A stretch of 43,312 nt of DNA from a virus. The stretch is taken from positions 1 through 43,312 of the IMG/VR virus record IMGVR_UViG_3300020214_000036, one strand, 5' to 3'. The notes beneath the pieces are model-generated. The model was not told the DNA's origin and searched no databases. It saw nothing but the letters and a program-made list of their open reading frames with translations. The position numbers were made by a program, and so were the translations under genes. Numbering within the stretch: position 1 is the stretch's first letter; every line of letters begins with the position of its first letter. Below are positions 16,801-26,278 of the stretch, piece after piece.

Positions 16801-19800
16801 ATTTGGCAAAAGATTGCCAGTCTTAGTTATGACAAGACTTTTTGGATTACCCGTGTTGGGTACGATTGAGGTTAGGGCAGGCACCCTATGATTAAGCCTT
16901 AATTCAACAACTAGGGTTATGAACCGAAAATCCCTAGATTCAATAAAGTTAAATTTAATTGGATTTTCTCCAGAATAGGGGTTATCTTCTATTACCTTTA
17001 GTATTGCACTAAATCGGTATCCTTTAAATCGGCTAGCTTCTCTAACATATTTTAGTGCACCTGAAATCTCTTTTTCAACAGAGCTTGGTACAACTTCTTT
17101 AAATACAAATTTAACTCCTTTAAAAATTGTTTTGGCTAGACCCGTAAGTCTATCATTTTTTATCTGAGAAAATCTATATTGGGTTCTGGCGCAAGGGGTA
17201 GATATACCACTATTTAAATAGGCTGGGGTAAAAATAAAATAATCTTCAAAATATCCGGGTTGAGTTACCGCCGCCTGCAAATCAAATGGTGTATCAAAAT
17301 AAAGTTTATTTTGAGCCGCCGCGGTTATATCGTTAACATAATCATAGAGAGATTCAATATAGAACCACTCATGAGTCATTGAACTTGACTCTGGTTCAAC
17401 CTTATTTGGATCCGGCGAAAAATTGTTTACTCCAAAAACTGTATCTGAGTTAAGCCTATACGGATTAGACCTTGCATCAAGCGAGCCGTCTGCTCCCCAT
17501 TTGCAAATATAGTTAACAAGTCGATTTTTACCAGCGTTTTCTATTAAATATCTTTCATAATTAGAATCGTATTCGGATGAAATTTTTCCACTGGTAAATT
17601 TATCTCTGTAAATGTATGAATTAGTTTTATTTGGAGAAACCTCTGCATAGTCAGAAGTGATTGTAAAAAATCCTTTAAAATCCAAAATATCTGGATTTGA
17701 TTCGGCTAATTCAACATCATATGTGGGAGCCGTAAGAGATATCGCGGGTATAACAAATGGATCGCCGGTTACTTTAGTAAAACTAACAATTTTTGGAGTA
17801 TTTGATTTTTCAATAAGATCCCCGTCGTTATATGTAACGTTTTCTATTTTAAGACTACCATTTAGGACCCGATATGCAGATTTTCCAAGATTTATCATGT
17901 TGATTCCTTCTGGAATAAATGAGGATTTCCAAATATCACTTAATTGAACCGCTGCATATTGACTGTCGATTTTATTAAAATCAAAATCCTTAATTGGAAT
18001 AATTGATAAGGCTGAAACGGCTGGTTTAAATTTCTTTTTAAATTGAATTAACCCAAATTTTAGAAGAGGTTCGGTTCCTTGTTCAGTTAAAACGCTAATT
18101 TTATTATCGTAATATGTAACCGCCGCAATTTTTTCAGCTTCTGTATTAAAGGCAGACTGATTAATATAGTCTATACTTTTAACAATATTTTCTATTTCAA
18201 CCCAACCGGCGGTCGCTTGGACTAATATATCGTCTTTATTGGCTTGTATTTTTTTAAAATATTGGCCATCAATTGAAATGTGTGATCTGGCGTCTGTGCC
18301 TGGTTCAAAGTTTACAATAGGGCACCCTATCAAAAAGGTTTGATCGAGATTACCTAGACCAAAACTTAACGTCTTTATACCAGAGTCTGCAATTAGTGAT
18401 CCAATTGGATAAGAAACCTGATTTATGCTAGGAACGGCCTCGCCGTATACAATGTAGTCACTAGTATTTAGATTAAGTTGAGTTGTGTTTGAGTTTCCTA
18501 ATAGTACAGCTGCAGATTTTTTATAAATTTCATTACCAGATATTAAAATCTTTGGAGAATCTGTCGATGGAATATATTGTGCCGCATATTCAAGTGAAAC
18601 GTTTCCTTGTGTATTTACTATAATAAAAATTCGATTATTATGTGAGTACGCGGTAAATCCACTATTTTGAATAGCATTGACTGACTTAGCGATTGAGTCA
18701 GCAATTGAAATAAGTTGAGTTTCAACCGCCTGTTCCTTTGTAAAAGAATAGGTTCCTCCGTGCGCGGCGGTAGTCAGTGCAGACAGGGTCAAAGTATTAC
18801 CGTTTTTTGCAATAATGGTTTGACCATCTGTAAGACCTGTTCCCGAAACTGTACAGCCTACCGTAATTAACGCATTTGCGGTTGATAGGGTAATGGTTGA
18901 GGCCCCTGCGGCAAATTGGCTTACTGAAATTCCAGTTTCATTAATTTCATAAACTTTATCGCAGCTATAAAAAAATTGATCGGGACCAAATTGATCATAG
19001 ACGGCTAGTGCTCCAATTAAAGGCGATCCATTATATGAGAAATTTGAAACAGCGGTAATGGTTTCAAATCCTTTAGAATTTTGGTTAACATTCTTTCCAT
19101 TTGGGTAATAGATCCTTATTTTATCAAGGTGATTTGGGACTTCTTTGAGTTTAATTTCTATAAAAGATTTAATTCCCGACTTTGTATAGTCTGCTTTATC
19201 TTCTAAAAATATTTCAGTTGGCCCGTGTAATAGCGAAATGTCTAGTGATTCTGTTGAAATTTTTACTCTCAAATTTGTAGAATCGGATGACTTAATTTTG
19301 TGTAAGTTACCTGCTTTGTCTTCTAGCGCTAAAATTCCAGCTCCATCTAGAGAGGATAATGCGGTTGAGATTGCAGTTGGGACCGAATGAAATTTTAAAT
19401 CGAGCCCGCCGTTATTGTTTTGAACAAATGGTAGTTGAGCATATTCATAAATATTTGGATCGATTATGGTTGGTGCATTTAGCCCCAGCGCAGCATGATC
19501 GCTTAGATCAAAATCTAAGTTTAATAGATCGACTGTGTTACAGTAAATTCCAAAGTATCGGTTAAACTTAAAGTCATCTGAGGTATCATCAAATAAAAAC
19601 TCAAGATTCAAGATGTATGGATAAATTAAAGCGTTTCTTTCATAGCCAAGGGTCACATATTCTTCAAAGTCAGTAAGAGTTTTACCCCCGATAATTAAAT
19701 CTTGAAGATTTTCAAATTTTTCTGTATAACACCCTGCTTTATACGCTATACCAGAATAGGCTGCAAGGCGGCCTTTATTAAAAGGAAAATTTAGAGTATC

Positions 19801-20412
19801 ACTAGGATACTGCGGATTGCTCTGCATTTTTCTAATATATTTTCCCACTCTAGAGTCTACTCCAAGATCAAAGGTTTTAATTATCTGAGCGTTGTCTAAT
19901 ATGTTTTTAAGATGCGCTGTCTTATTATATGGATAGGCTGCTTTAGTTTGAGAAATGGGTAAATTGCTTGACCCGGGTATTTTAAAGATAACAAATTTTT
20001 CAGGTAAATCTTTATTTAGATAAAGTGGCGCAAAATATTTAAATTTTTCTGAATAACTTTTAGATGAACAATATCTGGCTCCAGCAAAATATTCAGAAAA
20101 ATCATACTGATCTGCAAAATTAGAAGAGGTTGCCCCTGGCGAAACGCTAGTTTTTACAGCAAAAACAATAGACTCTGGCGTATTTCCATTACTAAAGTAT
20201 TTGTATAAATTAGTATCGTGCTGAGACGTTGGATCAATTGGATAGGCTTTATACTTATCTTTAGCTAATTCTGGAGCCGCATCAATTGATTCAAAAAACA
20301 GGCTTTGACTAGAATTTACAATTAGTTTGACATTTCCTGTCAATTTAGGATTGGTCCTAACTAAACTAAACGCTGTATCAAACGGTGTAATCTTTGTATA
20401 AGATATTGCCAC
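13852..20412 (-). CDS. Giant tail/baseplate structural protein (2186 aa)
   Basis: The longest gene here. I prefer a GTG start at 20412 (MAISYTKITPF), because several neighbours also begin MA; a TTG at 20427 would add five residues (MKEEH) and cannot be excluded. It has AAAGAAGAG just before the GTG. The protein is a mosaic of alpha/beta and beta-rich regions without enzyme motifs. Two copies of the GCTVSGTG beta module lie at about residues 490-557 and 1494-1563. A Pro/Gly/Thr-rich linker lies near 1330-1370 (DVPEPGQDTPGQ). The size and its place in an operon of tail genes suggest a baseplate, central-spike or long-fibre component. It is not obviously a tape measure, as long coiled coils are absent. 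Confidence 0.65.
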   Translation of the reverse strand: MAISYTKITPFDTAFSLVRTNPKLTGNVKLIVNSSQSLFFESIDAAPELAKDKYKAYPIDPTSQHDTNLYKYFSNGNTPESIVFAVKTSVSPGATSSNFADQYDFSEYFAGARYCSSKSYSEKFKYFAPLYLNKDLPEKFVIFKIPGSSNLPISQTKAAYPYNKTAHLKNILDNAQIIKTFDLGVDSRVGKYIRKMQSNPQYPSDTLNFPFNKGRLAAYSGIAYKAGCYTEKFENLQDLIIGGKTLTDFEEYVTLGYERNALIYPYILNLEFLFDDTSDDFKFNRYFGIYCNTVDLLNLDFDLSDHAALGLNAPTIIDPNIYEYAQLPFVQNNNGGLDLKFHSVPTAISTALSSLDGAGILALEDKAGNLHKIKSSDSTNLRVKISTESLDISLLHGPTEIFLEDKADYTKSGIKSFIEIKLKEVPNHLDKIRIYYPNGKNVNQNSKGFETITAVSNFSYNGSPLIGALAVYDQFGPDQFFYSCDKVYEINETGISVSQFAAGASTITLSTANALITVGCTVSGTGLTDGQTIIAKNGNTLTLSALTTAAHGGTYSFTKEQAVETQLISIADSIAKSVNAIQNSGFTAYSHNNRIFIIVNTQGNVSLEYAAQYIPSTDSPKILISGNEIYKKSAAVLLGNSNTTQLNLNTSDYIVYGEAVPSINQVSYPIGSLIADSGIKTLSFGLGNLDQTFLIGCPIVNFEPGTDARSHISIDGQYFKKIQANKDDILVQATAGWVEIENIVKSIDYINQSAFNTEAEKIAAVTYYDNKISVLTEQGTEPLLKFGLIQFKKKFKPAVSALSIIPIKDFDFNKIDSQYAAVQLSDIWKSSFIPEGINMINLGKSAYRVLNGSLKIENVTYNDGDLIEKSNTPKIVSFTKVTGDPFVIPAISLTAPTYDVELAESNPDILDFKGFFTITSDYAEVSPNKTNSYIYRDKFTSGKISSEYDSNYERYLIENAGKNRLVNYICKWGADGSLDARSNPYRLNSDTVFGVNNFSPDPNKVEPESSSMTHEWFYIESLYDYVNDITAAAQNKLYFDTPFDLQAAVTQPGYFEDYFIFTPAYLNSGISTPCARTQYRFSQIKNDRLTGLAKTIFKGVKFVFKEVVPSSVEKEISGALKYVREASRFKGYRFSAILKVIEDNPYSGENPIKFNFIESRDFRFITLVVELRLNHRVPALTSIVPNTGNPKSLVITKTGNLLPNEQHVFNNVSSSFADYKLNRTQIGNLAISDITLAFMYYAKHKKYNTLNTSYSSINLVNSLDLSRPTNYGDRGLPFVPTLDKGTGIQIVDEISQVKNDTMLSYKDEASVKTVAAVYPENFTLEFPVDVPEPGQDTPGQSLNPVSLPGGTTEGITTTETNTYGAAGTSIYPFIKNGIIASNSVKSSTVNQPLIVGSTLNPAVTASVEGGSSTVVLSSSPATPILSRSEIDIAGWTQFATSVVALNGTTITISKPIKSNIKIQNHRADTTNGSSNIQLVTGVNYDIENFGNAPINETGILVSQFAAGASTITLSTANANVIVGCTVSGTGIAAGTTITGKAGLSLTLSTATTAQSSGTYTFTRTWPNYSDSNKVYVTGTGIPSNTYVIRIDNTELDANGEPRPLVKLSANATASGVGVTVRFFQKNTAAAVNFYPSDIKHAIAVQSRVLEVGGTLSNVIDILELKNATTGELGYTTPNAQLFNNETNSTFGILPYPGNGNTDKRLLRIIDQIIYRLDNQSGISEILPTGVVMSSDFGIGEITFAKLPFFEIENNAPVVKFNDIITRALAIPAFDLDYWQTKNFALLLGGESYYSGLFKRLSFAEFKRSLERGASNITYTTYSNGVKTTGEFYIEIEEATLVEKLKLPTVTPVNIQLTQAKTSGNKQDSNLVGYTATESYLQNPIFLRRHGATYSPIFREVTAFMPDTLLNSEMIKDANCKFNPAANRFFEVKGFEHIKVSENKILDLEGSDKYSPTFELIGEIPVSTGDLYLLASNWDYGFHLEYINKMESIPAYGTRRIAEDSYFMAKLVSLPDLIEVDDLTSKEVTEFPKISDDYINRGADILYKVNKVDSQIDINLTNTVAAKVMNLGLATQIQESFGINIAERNPEILGSYDFNSYVKRYAIENILPNYAIDQLNLWYLEDKGEPTTLEIVQKTAADRLALGYKKLEGAQINIKNGLAVQLIIPLKTTGKISLAIEPKMKFI
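15721..15934 (-). repeat. Shared beta-module, copy B (mosaic)
   Basis: Encodes the second module copy of the 2186-aa protein. 15799-15848 is identical to part of copy A, and 15860-15934 matches 18872-18946 of copy C at 72 of 75 bases. Confidence 0.85.
18742..18946 (-). repeat. Shared beta-module, copy C
   Basis: Encodes the first module copy of the 2186-aa protein (ETGISVSQFAAGASTITLST and onward). It matches copy B closely in the part encoding the module's N-terminal half but is more diverged in the other half. Confidence 0.85.
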
Positions 20413-20435
20413 GTGCTCTTCTTTCAATTTTTAAA

Positions 20436-23400
20436 TTACGTAGTAAGCGAAGAGTTTGCGGACAAATTAAATGCTGAGTTTTTGAGAATATCGGTTAAGT
20501 CTGATATGTAAACTCCTCCACCCCCGGCGCCAGATGAAGAAACTGGCGTAAATATCGTAGGTGAAGTGATAATTGTATCACGCTGGTGCTTTCCGCTAAC
20601 TTTAATATCGAACTCAAAACATTGACCATTTGTGTAAATGTCTAGCCCAATTATTTTACAGTACGTAATATTTGTTAATTTTTGACCTGTTGAGTATCCT
20701 CCAATTTCACCAATTTTATCAGTTGTTCTAAATTGAAAAACGACTGGTATAGTTATTGACGCAGCGACCCCGGCTGAAACCTTTCTTTTTGAAGACCTTG
20801 GATTAGACCCGTCTACTGAAATTGCCGCATAGGACTGTGGCATCATAAATAAGTAGGCACCACAAGTCTTTTTACCTATTAAAAAGTCGTCCCCGGTTGA
20901 GAACCCTAATTTTATTGGGAAGGTATTTAAGGCTGCATAGAGAACACTGCTGTGAGCGGATGGAGAAACTGGCGAAACCCGCTCTGCTTGTGCATAGTTA
21001 GGTACTCCAAATTCGTTAACCGCTGCCTCTTCACTCGTATTGAAATGAACCGCATGCGAAAAAGGCAAATATTTTTGAGCAGTATTTGTTATTGAATTGC
21101 CTGTTTCTGGATTAATTTCATAAGCTGGGGTTGTGCTTAGGCCTAGGAAAATGTTAGTAGTAAATGTATTAACTGTTATTCCTAAGTTTTTAAGTAAAGG
21201 GTGATCTTTGTGAATGCAGAACTCGCTTAGGGTTCCACCGCCTACGGCTAGGCCGTTGGTAACTGTTCCATTCCATACCTCAGCTGCACTTCCTCCAGAA
21301 GGGGTCGATGGAAGATAATGGCCTCCCATATAATTAGGTTTGCCAGATACTGCATTCGTTGTGTTAGAAAAAGCATAGTTTTGGTTTGTAAAATATGAGT
21401 TTTGATTTATGGTAGATGTAATAAGAGAAGTATCAATTAAATCTCCATAATAGAGGCGCTTTCCGTTATCCACACTAAAATATCTTGAATAAACAAACTG
21501 ACTTTTTACTTGAGCAGATTGATATCCTGTTTTTTGTGTAAAAGCCGCAAACCCGGCAGTAGATACTCCATTGATATTTAAAGGAACTTTATCGTATCTT
21601 AAAAAAGAATTGTACTGGGTATCGGTATTTGCACCAGGAAAAGAGGTTGGTGCTTCAACACCAATTGCTCCGCCCAGCGTTGAATATAATTCAAGCGGGG
21701 TCTGCGAAGCATTTCTAATTTTAATTTGATATTCTTTAGAAACAATCTTTCCTTTATCAAGGGAGCCGTCCGCTAGCTTGGCGGAATCTACATAGTACCC
21801 TGCAAAAAGATCAACGGTTTGACCCTTTGTTACTTGAAGCTCGCTTCCTTCTGGTGTAATAATACTAACCAGCATTTCAGGTGCTGCAGAAGAAAGAGAA
21901 GTTTTAATTGCTGATAATGAATCTGAAATTTCTTTTAATTTTTCGTAGAGCGAAATCGCTGTACCGTCAGTCAAAAAGAAACCTGATGCAATTGAATCAG
22001 TTGTGTGCGAATAATATTTGTCTTTGCTTGTAAATGCACTAGCTAGGTGTAAATCTAACCCCCTTGCATTTAATTCTTCCTGCAGAGAAATTCTAGTTTC
22101 ATCTGCCATTGCTTGTTGAGCAATAAGAGAAGCCTCTTCGGAAGATTGAATATTTGCTGGAAAATCAACAATAATGGGGGCTGACCAATTTGACTCGACT
22201 GGATTATCAGGAAACCCTGCTTCAGATAGAGATTTAATTTTAATCTCAACTGATTCCCCTTTTCTTATATCAATTTCTAATTGGTTAACATTTACTGATT
22301 CTGGATCAGCAACATTTTCTTCAGACCATTCATATAAACCGGTAGTTTGGTTAAATGCTTTTTGTTTGGGCTTTGTCAGCTTTTCTGTCCATGGAGAAAA
22401 ATATCCGGTTCTTTGAACCCCTGCTGCATCCGTAAATGTAATTGGGTCAGCAGCAGACACGTTTTTATCTAAACTAAGATAACGGTATGCAATTTTAAAT
22501 TGAACAACTCTTTGTAGTCCATATGGAGAGTTAATATCGGCTGGAATATCCCAAAATCCTCTAACTCTATATTTTGGAGAGGCGCTAAATTCGGGAGTGG
22601 TCTTTATATTTAGCGAAAGCTCCTTTACAACGGTTGAGAGTTGAGAAAAGGCCTGGGCTCTAGCCGAAGTTTTATTATTTAGATCAGATTGAGCCTTTAA
22701 TCTTAGAGCATCATTTTGATTTCCAGACGAGTTAATTGTCTTTTTAAGAATATCAATAGATTTATCAAGTTCTCTTAAATTAGAATTAATTGTTTCTTTT
22801 TGAGAAATTAGATTTTTGACAGATGCGGCCGAATCGGTATTTGTTAAGTGAGAATCTATCTGTAATACTTTAAAGTTTGCAGAAGTAAGGATCGGAGAAT
22901 TTGGCTGAAACCCTAATGCATTTGGTAATTTCTTTTCTTTTGCAAATGACAAAAACAACAACCCAAAGTCTGCTACAAAATTATTATAGTATTCGTTTAA
23001 GGTTAAGTTTTGGCCACTTTGTAAAGTTATCTGTAATTCATTAGTATAGATTCCAAATCCATTTGAAATAAAATCAACAGTTAGATCCATTTTTGAACTA
23101 ATGGGTTTAATAAAGATTATCTCTCTTTCATTATAGCCAATGTTTACTGCAAGAATAGGTGATCTGTAGATTTCGGGTTTAATTCTTAGATTTTCAAATA
23201 GAGTGATTCCATCTGATCCAAAAACTCTTTTTAAAATAACTGATTTATCTTTAGTATCAACAGATTCTACTAAATATTCTGAATTTTCTTCGGTTATCAA
23301 TCGAGTGCCTGCTGTAATTTCTCTGCGTTGAGCCGCTGGCGTAGAACCGGTTACGTCAACAAAATCAAGTTTATCTAAAACATACTTGATTTTACTATAG

Positions 23401-24125
23401 CTTAGTATTTCCCCGTTTATAGTTTCAGGGACAGTAATTTCAGAAATAACTTGAACCTTAAATATTCCTCTATATCTATTAATTGCACCAGGCAGATCAA
23501 CAATATTAGTATCTTCAAAATAGGAGATTCCGCTATTAATCAAATTTTCTAATAGTGAAGAGTAGGTAATATTATTTTTTCCTTTAAAATTATTATCAAA
23601 GTAAGTTATTAACTCTGTGTTCTCTCCGACATTTAGGATAACTCTTCTAACTTCAAATTTAGAAATATCTTCTGTTACATAGTTAGTTACGTCAATTGGT
23701 ACGTAGAGAAGCGGACTTAAAAAGCTTTCAAAAAACCAGTTGTTTTTGGTTTTAAATCTGGTTGGTAAGCCTACACTTGCATCGCCGATTTTTTCCAAGT
23801 CGGATATTGTCTTAGTAATATCGTTAAGCTCAAATCTTTTAACGCTGCCGCTATCATCTTTGATACCTATTACTCCGCTATTTGCATTGATTAATGTTTT
23901 GAACTTAGTATCAATTTCCTCAATTCGACCATTCATATATCCAATAGATGGAATCGGGATGGTTGTGGTAGAGGTTGGATTTTCTGGATCAATTTGAGTA
24001 ACCTCAACTTGGCTAGAATTTGTGGTAAGAGCCTGATTCATTTTTGCAATAAGCTCCTGCGCATTAGCAGTTTGTACACCTAGTGTATTTAAGATTTCCG
24101 ATAAAGAATTAGTTTCTCCCGCCAT
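20436..24125 (-). CDS. Large tail structural protein with coiled coil (1229 aa)
   Basis: Encodes 1229 aa. The N-terminal 60 residues are helical (LSEILNTLGVQTANAQELIA). About residues 430-500 form a clear coiled coil (SQKETINSNLRELDKSIDIL, then KAQSDLNNKTSARAQAF), followed by an FN3-like domain (YRVRGFWDIP, QRVVQFKIAYRYLSLD, and a closing EIKIKSLSEAG strand). A second short helical segment (SSEEASLIAQQAMADE) lies near 650. The C-terminal 400 residues are beta-rich with an SSGAGGGGVYISDL tail. The ATG overlaps the stop of the 710-aa gene by one base (TAATG), so translation is coupled. Likely a fibre or baseplate component; exact role unknown. Confidence 0.65.
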   Translation of the reverse strand: MAGETNSLSEILNTLGVQTANAQELIAKMNQALTTNSSQVEVTQIDPENPTSTTTIPIPSIGYMNGRIEEIDTKFKTLINANSGVIGIKDDSGSVKRFELNDITKTISDLEKIGDASVGLPTRFKTKNNWFFESFLSPLLYVPIDVTNYVTEDISKFEVRRVILNVGENTELITYFDNNFKGKNNITYSSLLENLINSGISYFEDTNIVDLPGAINRYRGIFKVQVISEITVPETINGEILSYSKIKYVLDKLDFVDVTGSTPAAQRREITAGTRLITEENSEYLVESVDTKDKSVILKRVFGSDGITLFENLRIKPEIYRSPILAVNIGYNEREIIFIKPISSKMDLTVDFISNGFGIYTNELQITLQSGQNLTLNEYYNNFVADFGLLFLSFAKEKKLPNALGFQPNSPILTSANFKVLQIDSHLTNTDSAASVKNLISQKETINSNLRELDKSIDILKKTINSSGNQNDALRLKAQSDLNNKTSARAQAFSQLSTVVKELSLNIKTTPEFSASPKYRVRGFWDIPADINSPYGLQRVVQFKIAYRYLSLDKNVSAADPITFTDAAGVQRTGYFSPWTEKLTKPKQKAFNQTTGLYEWSEENVADPESVNVNQLEIDIRKGESVEIKIKSLSEAGFPDNPVESNWSAPIIVDFPANIQSSEEASLIAQQAMADETRISLQEELNARGLDLHLASAFTSKDKYYSHTTDSIASGFFLTDGTAISLYEKLKEISDSLSAIKTSLSSAAPEMLVSIITPEGSELQVTKGQTVDLFAGYYVDSAKLADGSLDKGKIVSKEYQIKIRNASQTPLELYSTLGGAIGVEAPTSFPGANTDTQYNSFLRYDKVPLNINGVSTAGFAAFTQKTGYQSAQVKSQFVYSRYFSVDNGKRLYYGDLIDTSLITSTINQNSYFTNQNYAFSNTTNAVSGKPNYMGGHYLPSTPSGGSAAEVWNGTVTNGLAVGGGTLSEFCIHKDHPLLKNLGITVNTFTTNIFLGLSTTPAYEINPETGNSITNTAQKYLPFSHAVHFNTSEEAAVNEFGVPNYAQAERVSPVSPSAHSSVLYAALNTFPIKLGFSTGDDFLIGKKTCGAYLFMMPQSYAAISVDGSNPRSSKRKVSAGVAASITIPVVFQFRTTDKIGEIGGYSTGQKLTNITYCKIIGLDIYTNGQCFEFDIKVSGKHQRDTIITSPTIFTPVSSSGAGGGGVYISDLTDILKNSAFNLSANSSLTT

Positions 24126-26257
24126 TATCTTATTCTATCTATTTTAAAGTCCAAGTTTAGTGGATCTACACAGATTATTTCAAAAATTGGACGATTATCG
24201 CTGGACCAGCCGTAATCTGTTAAGATTCCAATGCGTGTATTGTATGCTTGTGTAACATTTGAAAAATCTAGATTTCCAGATCTGGCTAGTGCATCAGTTG
24301 CTAATGTAATTGTATAACCTCCTATGATTACTGGATCTGCAAATACTAATCTTAGAACTTGACCCTTTTTCCATTGGGTTAGAGTATCATCTATTTTAAA
24401 GGTAATATTTCCAGTTAAAGTATAAGAACTACCGGCTTTTTCATGTCTATAATAATTACTAAATGGTACTAGAGGAATGGAACCAGCGGCAGACATATCG
24501 AAAATCGGAGAATTTTCAAAATTGTAGTCCGGCGTTTCATTATTAATGGTAATTTGATTATTAACAGTTCGGCCAATTCCAATACCTCTTCCGCTTTTTA
24601 CAACATCGGTATTGTAGGCAACCTCTAACGAGGTTTTGCCTTTAACAAAGTTAGTGAGCTGGGATTCGACATTATTAATTTTTTCAACAACATTCCTAGT
24701 ATTTAAGAATAGCGCGCTATTTGCTAGTATGGCTTTTTCAAGACTGGTTAGTCTTGATTCAAGGTCAGCCGTTTTAGTCGTTGTTAAAAGACTCGATTTG
24801 GCTTTTTCCCAGTCGGTTTGTAATTGAGAAAACTGATCCAATCTTGCTTGTTGGTTTGCCGAAACCGTTTGGAATCTATTCATTAGATCAACAAACAGAT
24901 CTAGACTAAATCCGGCATTTGCATTAATATTTTTGATTGGTTCAACTGCAACATCTTCAATGGAAGTATCAAACTTTACATTTAATTTAAATGCGTATGA
25001 ATTTCCATTAATTTTGCTTAGCGGGTCTGGTTTATATTTAGTTAATCTGGGTATTTCAAACTCTAGCCCATTTGATTGAAGTTTATTTAAGAATAAAACT
25101 CCATATAAATTTTTTGCCTTTAATACTTTTGTTACCGGGTCAATTACATCATAATAAACTAAAACTGTGTTAAAGTCAAAGTTTTTATTTTGAATATTAA
25201 TGTCATTCAATCCAGAAAAGGCGGTTTTGGCATTTTGTGTTGCGACTAAATAGTCACTAATTTTAAAATTAACACAAACTCCATCCAGAGTCGATCTTGA
25301 ATATGTAATCGTGGTAGCTACGCCGTTTGTGGTTTTAGTCTTTTTAATTTTTTTGTTAGCCGCAATGTCATATTTCCAAGTCTGTTGGGCTTGATTGTAT
25401 GTTCCGTCTGTATAGTAAGAATTGTTAAGTGTTCCCTGAAACCAATTGCCCGCAGTGTAGAGTGTACCCGCAGGATATACGGCTTGTTCTAAAAGCACCG
25501 TTGAATCATCTAAGTCATAGAATGCGTTTAGGCTTAATCCTTGTGGATGTACATCGCTATAGTGGCGGCCGACAATAGTTTCTCTGTCTTCTGGAAGTTC
25601 AGGGCTGTGTGTTATTGTCATATTCGGCTTGTAATTAGCATCTGTCACTGATTTAAAGAGAACATAGGGAGTCGACCCTACGTTATTTGGCACATGTAAA
25701 TATAATTCGCTATATGAGTTTTCTAGCCCTTTATAAGAATTTACAATATCAATTTCTCCGATATATTGGACAACCTTTGTATAAGACGAGCCAATTGCTT
25801 CATCTTCTTCTGAAAATATTCCTACTTGTTGGGTTTCTAGTGTGTTTGCATCTCTCCAACGAATGGCGCCGGTCTCCTTTAACCATTTCCAAAAAACTCG
25901 TTCTGAAACATTGAGAGGAAGTTCTCTATTATAACTCTGCTGTGATATTAAAAGAGCCTCTAAATTCAAGGCATAATTTTGAAAACTTTGTGCTAAATTA
26001 TAATTTTGATTACTTTGGTTAAATAGCTGTGGATCCGTCATTAAAGTTTCGCCCTGCGCCTTAAAAAATAATTTATTATCTGATGGGGTTCCATCTGGGG
26101 TACCAGCATTTGGTAAATTTAAAAGCACAAAGTTAGAAAACTTAAATTGATTACCGCTATTATTAAAAGATAGGGTTAAGTCTTCTAGCGAACTTTGAAA
26201 GGTATAAAATATCCCCTTTCTAGTTGTTATTGGTTTTATAATGGGAGCAACTGCCAT
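24125..26257 (-). CDS. Tail fibre with central coiled coil (710 aa)
   Basis: Encodes 710 aa. The first 440 residues are mixed beta with a GLSLNAFYDLDDSTVLLEQAVYPA segment. Residues about 460-550 are a long coiled coil (RFQTVSANQQARLDQFSQLQ, ESRLTSLEKAILANS, VVEKINNVESQLTNFV), which probably trimerises the stalk. The C-terminal 150 residues form a beta domain beginning GRGIGIGRTVNNQITINNE, a pattern common at fibre tips. Its gene lies 21 nt after the 340-aa gene and overlaps the 1229-aa gene by one base, so it belongs to the same operon. No receptor can be inferred. Confidence 0.7.
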   Translation of the reverse strand: MAVAPIIKPITTRKGIFYTFQSSLEDLTLSFNNSGNQFKFSNFVLLNLPNAGTPDGTPSDNKLFFKAQGETLMTDPQLFNQSNQNYNLAQSFQNYALNLEALLISQQSYNRELPLNVSERVFWKWLKETGAIRWRDANTLETQQVGIFSEEDEAIGSSYTKVVQYIGEIDIVNSYKGLENSYSELYLHVPNNVGSTPYVLFKSVTDANYKPNMTITHSPELPEDRETIVGRHYSDVHPQGLSLNAFYDLDDSTVLLEQAVYPAGTLYTAGNWFQGTLNNSYYTDGTYNQAQQTWKYDIAANKKIKKTKTTNGVATTITYSRSTLDGVCVNFKISDYLVATQNAKTAFSGLNDINIQNKNFDFNTVLVYYDVIDPVTKVLKAKNLYGVLFLNKLQSNGLEFEIPRLTKYKPDPLSKINGNSYAFKLNVKFDTSIEDVAVEPIKNINANAGFSLDLFVDLMNRFQTVSANQQARLDQFSQLQTDWEKAKSSLLTTTKTADLESRLTSLEKAILANSALFLNTRNVVEKINNVESQLTNFVKGKTSLEVAYNTDVVKSGRGIGIGRTVNNQITINNETPDYNFENSPIFDMSAAGSIPLVPFSNYYRHEKAGSSYTLTGNITFKIDDTLTQWKKGQVLRLVFADPVIIGGYTITLATDALARSGNLDFSNVTQAYNTRIGILTDYGWSSDNRPIFEIICVDPLNLDFKIDRIR

Positions 26258-26278
26258 TTGCGCTCTAGTTTTTTATTT

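Noticed and set aside
11648-18946. The similar segments at 11.7, 15.8 and 18.8 kb as copies of a mobile element
   Set aside because: They are in frame inside tail genes, have no terminal inverted repeats or transposase, and encode a beta-module; domain recombination explains them.
13852-20412. The 2186-aa protein as tape measure
   Set aside because: It lacks long helical or coiled-coil stretches and is beta-rich with fibre-type modules.
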